From assembly GCA_017942025.1 (NCBI GenBank), contig JAGAVH010000041.1, positions 18,184 to 82,183 of the forward strand: a stretch of DNA of 64,000 bases, in the 5' to 3' direction. Below, piece by piece: positions 59,082 to 64,000 of this stretch. Position numbers and translations under genes: made by a program. The notes below the pieces were generated by a model that was given only the letters and a program-made list of their open reading frames with translations, did not search any database and was not told where the DNA came from. Source of the DNA: Ruminiclostridium sp. (GTDB lineage: Bacteria > Bacillota > Clostridia > Oscillospirales > Ruminococcaceae). Positions within the stretch are counted from its first letter, which is position 1. Every line of letters begins with the position of its first letter.

Positions 59082-60599
59082 TTACCAGCTGAAGAGGCTT
59101 TTTATGCCGCTGAAGAAGCTCTTTACTCCGTTTACGATTCCACTTGCAACATTTTTGACTCCATCACCTATGGATTTAACAACCTCCATCGCTTTGCTAC
59201 GGAATTTCTGAACTCCTTTAACTATGGTTTCGCCTACCTTAGAGCCGGCAAGATAGCCTACTGTTCCACCGACAAATCCACCGATTGCTATGCCGACAGG
59301 TCCGAAAACAGTTCCGATGCTGGCACCTAAAGCATAACCCTTGCCCATTGCGGCAAGTCCTGCTGCGGTAGCAACAGTCGTTTGCTCTAATTTTTCCACA
59401 CCCTCTTTAAAAGTAAGCTTACCCGTTACCATTTTACCGATAACCTTGATATCTTCGATAGCAACACAAGCTATATTGGCGATCGTACCTGCAGAAGTTC
59501 CCTTGGGAATAACCGAAATAATGTTCTTCTCAACTCCCACCTTCAGAGCACCTGCCGCCGCAGCCTTTACACCTGAATCAAGTCCGCTCTCCAGCGCTTT
59601 TACAACAACTTCTTCGCCTTCGATTTCTTCACCGTTCCATAGCTTCTGAGCTATGTCGAAGCCAACTCCTATAGCGGCTCCCTGCAATGCGGCACATCCT
59701 GCCTGTTTTCCTATACCTAAAGCAAGGTCCTTGGCTTTATATTCATTCCAGTTAAGGTCGTTCCATTTGCCGCTCTGCGCTTCGTCACGCATTTGCTCAG
59801 CTCTTTCCTTGGATAAAGGATTACTTGTGGTACCGTCGGGTGCTTCAAGCACGGTTGTGCACTTTTTATCAATAGCTCCCTCCTGCCCCTCGGGAACCAG
59901 CTTCTGCTGTCCTCTGTAATCGCCGTTTTCAAATGCCTGTGCTGTTGCGTTAGCGTCCTTGCAGTATTTGGACTGATAGCGTTTTACAACCTTGCCGTTG
60001 CCGTCAACAATGACAATATCAACAGAGTTCTTCGCATACCCTTGTCCATTGGGTTCAAGCACCTTAGCTCTGTATTCGCTTCCCGTCGCCTGGGCGTTCA
60101 TATTAAAGGTCTGAGCGTGATACTGCTCAGCTATAAAACCATCCAATCTGGGATTCTGGCTGATAATTCCTGACTGCGTTGTTATTGTACGGTATAAGGA
60201 TTCATTAGCTGTATTGAGTGCAGAATCCAGTCCTGCAAGATATGCGGCAGATTGCTGTGTGGTCATACCTGAGGTCGCATTCTTCATCTCAGAGGCAAAC
60301 CAGCTCTCCTTACTACGTCCGTTGTTCACAGCTTCGTCCAGGGACTTTATTTTTTCCTCATTTATCTTCAGCGACGTGATAATTTCTTCAGTAATATCAC
60401 TTATTTCCTTGTCCGACTTCTCGGGAAGATATTCCTTCATTTTCGCACTGAGCCAGACTTCAGTGGAAACAGCTGAATTATCGGTGTACGCCTTAATAAA
60501 ATCTCTTACTATCGGTTTTAATTCTTTACACTCTTCCTCAATAATAATAGGATGATGTTCTTCGTCTATTGCAAGAACATTGTAACTTTCATTCAGCAT
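59082..60599 (-). CDS. Candidate effector: PD-(D/E)xK-like region plus glycine-zipper membrane segments
   Basis: This 505-residue protein has three parts. Residues 1-145 are helical. Residues about 150-275 contain IAEQYHAQTFNMNA (Glu158), SVDIVIVDG (Asp194) and KRYQSKYCK (Gln209, Lys211), spaced like the E...D...QxK active site of PD-(D/E)xK nucleases; this is pattern-based. Residues about 295-505 hold glycine-rich hydrophobic stretches, the clearest at 421-452 (GYALGASIGTV, GGFVGGTVGYLAG), likely membrane-inserting, then an amphipathic tail GVKSFFSGIKSLFSW. It follows the AAA+ gene by 14 bp. Nuclease or pore activity would fit an effector; neither is shown. Confidence 0.55.
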   Translation of the reverse strand: MLNESYNVLAIDEEHHPIIIEEECKELKPIVRDFIKAYTDNSAVSTEVWLSAKMKEYLPEKSDKEISDITEEIITSLKINEEKIKSLDEAVNNGRSKESWFASEMKNATSGMTTQQSAAYLAGLDSALNTANESLYRTITTQSGIISQNPRLDGFIAEQYHAQTFNMNAQATGSEYRAKVLEPNGQGYAKNSVDIVIVDGNGKVVKRYQSKYCKDANATAQAFENGDYRGQQKLVPEGQEGAIDKKCTTVLEAPDGTTSNPLSKERAEQMRDEAQSGKWNDLNWNEYKAKDLALGIGKQAGCAALQGAAIGVGFDIAQKLWNGEEIEGEEVVVKALESGLDSGVKAAAAGALKVGVEKNIISVIPKGTSAGTIANIACVAIEDIKVIGKMVTGKLTFKEGVEKLEQTTVATAAGLAAMGKGYALGASIGTVFGPVGIAIGGFVGGTVGYLAGSKVGETIVKGVQKFRSKAMEVVKSIGDGVKNVASGIVNGVKSFFSGIKSLFSW

Positions 60600-60613
60600 A
60601 ATAACCTCTCCTT

Positions 60614-62134
60614 TTATACGTTTTTATATTGATGTACACCTGAATCTTCACGACTGGCAGGCTTTATATCGATTTTTTCTATCGTGGCTTTAATCATACT
60701 GATTTTATCTTTAAGCGTACTGGAAATAGATTTTGTGTCTCTTACGGATTCAATCAGGTCTTCTGTTGTGATAGTGATTTTTCCGTCGATAAATGCCCTT
60801 TCGATGGTATCTTTAACGACAGCCTCGATATCTGCTCCATTAAATCCGTTTGTTTCGTTAATCAAGGCAATGGAATCGATGTTCTTATTCCATTTCTTGC
60901 GTTTTTTCAGATGAATATCAATGATTTTCCTTCTCTCTTCACCATTCGGCAGGTCTACAAAGAATAATTCATCAAAACGACCCTTACGCATAAACTCAGG
61001 AGGCATACGTGATATGTCGTTTGCGGTTGCAACTATAAATACCGTGTTTTCCTTTTCCTGCATCCAGGTAAGGAACTGTCCGAATAAACGTGTTGTGACC
61101 TCGTTACCACCTTCGCTTCCGACGCCTGCAAAGGCTTTTTCTATTTCGTCAATCCACAACACGCAGGGGCTGATTGCCTCTGACAGCTTTAATGCCTTGC
61201 GCATATTATTTTCTGATTCTCCGACATATTTACCTAAAAGGCGTCCTACGTCAAGACGTACAAGAGGAATTTCAAAAAGACTTGCAGTAGCTTTTGCAGT
61301 AAGACTCTTTCCGCATCCAGGCATACCGATAATCATAATACCCTTAGGAACATCAACACCGAATTTGATTGCTTTATCAAGATTGGCAAAAATTTTAGCC
61401 TTTCGATGCAGCCAGTCCTTCAGGTTTTCAAGGCCGCCGATATCATCTATTGTTTCAGAGAAGCTGACAATTTCAAGCATACCTGCTTTTTTGATAAACT
61501 GCTCTTTTTCCTTTAAAATAAGCAGTTTGTCCTCTTTATCTATACATCCGCCATCCTGATAGGCGAGATTCAGTATCTGCTTTATCTGAAATTCGTTAAG
61601 TCCTTTGAAGGAAAGCGCAATATCACTGATAATGTCCTGCTCAACCTCAATTTCAAGGTCTGCCGTAAATTCGTTTATAATATCAAGGATTTCTGTTGTT
61701 GAGGGTAACGGAATATCAAATACCGTAATATAGTTTTCGAGTTCCGTGGGAATTACGACTGTATCAGAGATAATGAATATTGTGGCATGATAATTCTCTT
61801 TATACAGATTATCCTCGGAAATTCTTTTCAGAAGCGAAATAATTTTCGGGTTATCAAGCTCCTTATGTATATCTTTCAGCACAAGAAAGGTCTCTTGTTC
61901 AAAACCATCGTCAAGCGTCAGTTTAAGGAATTTTTCCAGGTCACACTCCTGCATCGGACTCTTGTTATAAAAATCAATCAGTCCCAATGCATTGTTGTAT
62001 TCTACTATTCTGGCATTTGTGCCTATCTGCTTTATCGCATCATCAATCACCTTGAAATCGAAATGATTGATGTAAATTATCGGGTGTAGTGCGTCAACGT
62101 AGGAGGATAAAATATCAACTGTAGTACGTTTCAT
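60614..62134 (-). CDS. Ycf46-like AAA+ ATPase
   Basis: This 506-residue protein has an N-terminal RecA-like degenerate domain (about 1-215, with LHPIIYINHF and FLVLKDIHKEL) and a C-terminal AAA+ module: Walker A GMPGCGKS (270-277), Walker B VLWIDE (325-330), sensor-1 Asn in ATAND (372), and Arg-finger region PEFMRKGRFDEL. This matches the chloroplast/cyanobacterial Ycf46 type, which is also seen in bacterial conflict islands. It probably remodels or activates a partner using ATP. It sits 3 bp after the 317-residue gene and 14 bp before the candidate effector gene, in one transcript. Confidence 0.85.
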   Translation of the reverse strand: MKRTTVDILSSYVDALHPIIYINHFDFKVIDDAIKQIGTNARIVEYNNALGLIDFYNKSPMQECDLEKFLKLTLDDGFEQETFLVLKDIHKELDNPKIISLLKRISEDNLYKENYHATIFIISDTVVIPTELENYITVFDIPLPSTTEILDIINEFTADLEIEVEQDIISDIALSFKGLNEFQIKQILNLAYQDGGCIDKEDKLLILKEKEQFIKKAGMLEIVSFSETIDDIGGLENLKDWLHRKAKIFANLDKAIKFGVDVPKGIMIIGMPGCGKSLTAKATASLFEIPLVRLDVGRLLGKYVGESENNMRKALKLSEAISPCVLWIDEIEKAFAGVGSEGGNEVTTRLFGQFLTWMQEKENTVFIVATANDISRMPPEFMRKGRFDELFFVDLPNGEERRKIIDIHLKKRKKWNKNIDSIALINETNGFNGADIEAVVKDTIERAFIDGKITITTEDLIESVRDTKSISSTLKDKISMIKATIEKIDIKPASREDSGVHQYKNV

Positions 62135-62137
62135 TTA

Positions 62138-63091
62138 TTAAACCTCCATATAACAAAGAGTGTGTGCAGAGTTATTGCTTTTATAATCAATTCCGTCAAG
62201 GATAACAAAACGTTCTTTAATATCCGCGCTGTTCAGATCACCGTCTTTTTCTCCTGCAGAACGAATATAATCTCCTGCATTCATGCTGAGTATCATATAC
62301 TTTTTGCCCTTTTCTTCAAGGTCTTTCCAGTATCCGTCGGTTACTCCTGAAAAAGTTCGGATATTTTCGCCAAGAATGCTTTCTGATTTTTTTATCATAT
62401 TGCAGATTGCGATGTACATTTGTTTTTTATCCGCCATAAACACTCCCGCTTCTGCCGGATACGGACACTCGATGTCATCAATTTCACGTTCCTCACCGCT
62501 ATCAGCTTCCCGAATTCTGACCTTTAAAGGAAGGTAAAACATTCGTGCTTTATCAAACGTAAGAAGAACAAATACTGCCATCGGTGCACGGTGATAAAGT
62601 GTATAAAATAACGCTCTGTAAGTGGTTTTGAAAATATCGTAATAATTTTCAAGCATCTCGGAAATCGCAGATTTAATTTTTGTGATATCTGAATTATTCT
62701 CTATTATGGTATCAATAAGCTGACGATATCCTACCTGGTAATCGTCAAGAATGCTTTTGGCTTTGAATCCGTCCTGTTCATATATACTGTATAGTTCTTT
62801 TCTTTCCTTAATATATTCAAGCATATATGTGCACTCATCTATGTATTTTTCATCAGCTGAAACATCAAAGATTGAAATAAGCTTTTTCACTATATTGATG
62901 GGCTCCTCGTCTGTAATTTCGTTAACAAACCCAAGCTCTCTTTCGTAACCACGAACCTTCAGCCAACGATGAAGAAGTTTATTGTTGTAATAACCAAGAA
63001 CATCTTCAACAGAAAAATTATTCTGTAAATCCTCCAGATTTCTTATCGGATTGCCATCACATATAAGATTGAATTTAATAGTTTTTGCCAT
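62138..63091 (-). CDS. Unknown protein with GNPIRNLEDL N-terminal motif, first in AAA+ cassette
   Basis: I recognise a pattern, not a function. The 317-residue soluble protein begins FNLICDGNPIRNLEDLQNNF, continues VLGYYNNKLLHRWLKVRGY (about residues 31-49), and has FKTTYRALFYTLYHRAPMAVFVLL in the middle. Such an N-terminal block with LLxRWLxxRGY recurs, as far as I recall, in proteins of bacterial conflict cassettes. It is not a signal peptide. It precedes the AAA+ gene by 3 bp and follows a strong promoter. It might sense a trigger or act as a substrate for the ATPase; that is inference. Confidence 0.6.
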   Translation of the reverse strand: MAKTIKFNLICDGNPIRNLEDLQNNFSVEDVLGYYNNKLLHRWLKVRGYERELGFVNEITDEEPINIVKKLISIFDVSADEKYIDECTYMLEYIKERKELYSIYEQDGFKAKSILDDYQVGYRQLIDTIIENNSDITKIKSAISEMLENYYDIFKTTYRALFYTLYHRAPMAVFVLLTFDKARMFYLPLKVRIREADSGEEREIDDIECPYPAEAGVFMADKKQMYIAICNMIKKSESILGENIRTFSGVTDGYWKDLEEKGKKYMILSMNAGDYIRSAGEKDGDLNSADIKERFVILDGIDYKSNNSAHTLCYMEV

Positions 63092-63126
63092 AATATAGTC
63101 CCCCTGTTATTCGGATAATTTTCCTT

Positions 63127-63155
63127 ATTATAGCACACTTTTTGTCGAAAGTCAA
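63127..63155 (-). promoter_or_regulatory. Promoter and operator-like repeat of the AAA+ cassette
   Basis: TTGACT (63150-63155) and TATAAT (63127-63132) on the minus strand, 17-bp spacer, extended -10 TGC. An 8-bp inverted repeat CTTTTTGT/ACAAAAAG (63138-63145 with 63155-63162, 9-bp gap) overlaps the -35 box, a place for a repressor to bind. The cassette's start has GGGGGACT upstream. Confidence 0.7.
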
Positions 63156-63204
63156 CAAAAAGGAATAACTATAGACACATTTTTTGTGTAATTGTGCTTA
63201 CACT

Positions 63205-63618
63205 TTAATTATAACACGCCAAATGGACATACGTGTGTCGACCTGACAAAACAAAAATCCCGTATCCGATATTTTTCCGCCGGGTACGGGTATAGTTAAG
63301 AGTATCAACAGTATTTCTCGCAAATCTGCACACTTCACGGGTTACAATCAAATCAAATTTTCCACTCTTTGCGTCCTCAATCATTCTGAGGAAGGATGGA
63401 CGCTTCTTTGCCTGAGTTCCTGTTATACCCTCGTCGATATACTTGTCGATTACATTCCAGTTCGGGTGATATTTCGCTTGGTCTGAATACCACTGCATCT
63501 GGTTTTCGAGAGCAGAGAGCTGTGCTTCGTGTTCTGTGGAAACTCGTCCGTAGAAAACAACGGTGCGAGTGCGGTTTCTGTCGAGTGTGCTTATATCAAA
63601 ATAATTATTTCTTGTCAT
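63205..63618 (-). pseudogene. Truncated serine recombinase (resolvase N-terminal domain only)
   Basis: The frame of about 137 residues has a large-serine-recombinase N-terminal domain: [18 protein letters not shown] (catalytic Ser), [22 protein letters not shown] and [16 protein letters not shown]. Full proteins have 450-550 residues, so the DNA-binding part is missing. After about residue 113 the reading frame runs into a terminator hairpin (63259-63290) and ends without the usual continuation, a sign of a deletion or insertion junction. The ATG at 63618 has GGAGG upstream. It marks an old mobile element next to the AAA+ cassette. Confidence 0.75.
63259..63290 (-). terminator. Terminator fused to the recombinase remnant
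   Basis: CCCGTATCCG (63259-63268) pairs with CGGGTACGGG (63281-63290), one T-G pair. On the minus strand ATTTTTGTTTTG follows. It lies inside the open frame of the truncated recombinase. Confidence 0.65.
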
Positions 63619-63810
63619 TTTTATATCCTCCAGATTCAAAGATTTTAACGCTTTAAAGCGATTATACACGAATAGAATATTTTTGTCAAGTCCCTTATGG
63701 GATGACGCAGATTTTTCAGAAAATCGATCAAGGGGTTTGGGTTCTCCCAACAAGTTTTTTGTATTTGTCGGCGCACGGATTTTCTCTGAAAATAAGGGAG
63801 TGTGGCCACA
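63619..63810. other. Upstream region of the recombinase remnant
   Basis: AT-rich sequence with a palindrome GTGGCCAC at about 63802 and a TTTTCTCTGAAAATAAGGGAG stretch split over 63780-63800. No supported gene. Part of a former mobile element by position. Confidence 0.4.
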
Positions 63811-63816
63811 AATGCT

Positions 63817-63969
63817 ATGCTTGCTGTCAACGAAGTTGCAGAAAGCATAGTTTACAAAAAACTGATTGTGTCTATACACAGGCGATGCTTGCTCTCATCT
63901 GAAATTGAAAAAGAGCAGGTCGCAAAATTGATGAAGTGTATAGACAAGTCATATGCTTGCTCTCAATGA
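63817..63969 (+). CDS. Possible small protein (50 aa), low support
   Basis: An open frame [20 protein letters not shown]... of 50 codons, with Lys/Glu-rich helical composition. The nearest ribosome-binding-like sequence, AAGGGAG (63793-63799), is about 17 bases upstream of the ATG; a GTG at 63802 in the same frame is too near it. The DNA also holds repeated motifs: ATGCTTGCTCTCA twice and GTCTATACAC with its inverse GTGTATAGAC, so the region may be regulatory instead. It diverges from the recombinase remnant. Confidence 0.25.
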   Translation: MLAVNEVAESIVYKKLIVSIHRRCLLSSEIEKEQVAKLMKCIDKSYACSQ

Positions 63970-64000
63970 TAACAACAGAGAGCGAGCATACAGTTTTTGC

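Overview
The window looks like a chromosome segment of a spore-forming, plant-polysaccharide-using Clostridia member, most likely an Oscillospiraceae relative of Ruminococcus or [Eubacterium] siraeum. Grounds are moderate G+C, strong AAGGAG-type ribosome binding sites, TTGACA/TATAAT promoters, the rimP-nusA-rnpM-infB-rbfA-nrnA-truB-ribF order, dipicolinate synthase genes, intracellular GH3 and GH43 enzymes, orphan type IV pilins, and families of GC-rich intergenic repeats common in gut Firmicutes. The genus is inferred from gene content and was not tested.

Layout. 0-6 kb: a MurL-like protein cut by the window edge, tmcAL, ackA on the opposite strand, and two unknown genes. 6-11.6 kb: a GH3 glycosidase flanked by two different repeats, a small lipoprotein, a nucleotidyltransferase and a small unknown protein. 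11.7-16.5 kb: a Gld-like ABC transporter operon. 16.6-25 kb: the nine-gene rimP-to-ribF translation operon, with a consensus promoter and a leader hairpin. 25-32.4 kb: signalling genes (GGDEF, EAL-HDOD, a YpsA-like SLOG protein, a ribbon-helix-helix protein, and a response regulator/lipid kinase/hybrid kinase operon). 32.9-38.2 kb: a polyamine operon (speD, decarboxylase, speE) running into two CPBP membrane proteases. 38.7-40.3 kb: two paralogous type IV pilin-like genes. 40.6-47 kb: a zinc-ribbon membrane protein, glmS-fkbM-hypothetical, an aminotransferase and tRNA-Arg(CCG). 47.1-50 kb: a palindrome array, a four-helix-bundle protein with a partner gene, a GH43 enzyme and a composite repeat. 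50-55 kb: a thioesterase, a CheW-CZB protein with a 14-residue repeat tail, galU, an SCP2-like protein with a histone-like tail, and spoVFAB. 55.2-58.9 kb: paralogous small membrane proteins and a two-component operon. 59-64 kb: an island with a three-gene AAA+ cassette beside a truncated serine recombinase.

Two observations stand out. First, a core of about 242 bp is present twice (6372-6613 and 32597-32837). Each copy sits inside the terminator of the upstream gene, and in each the terminator hairpin itself is duplicated as a 21-24 bp direct repeat around the core. Stems inside the core differ between the copies by paired, compensating changes, so a folded RNA or folded single strand is under selection. 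Second, the cassette at 59082-63091 combines an unknown protein, a Ycf46-like AAA+ ATPase and a candidate nuclease/glycine-zipper membrane protein. It has its own consensus promoter with an operator-like inverted repeat and lies beside a broken recombinase gene, a layout that fits an uncharacterised conflict or defence system. That function is inference only.
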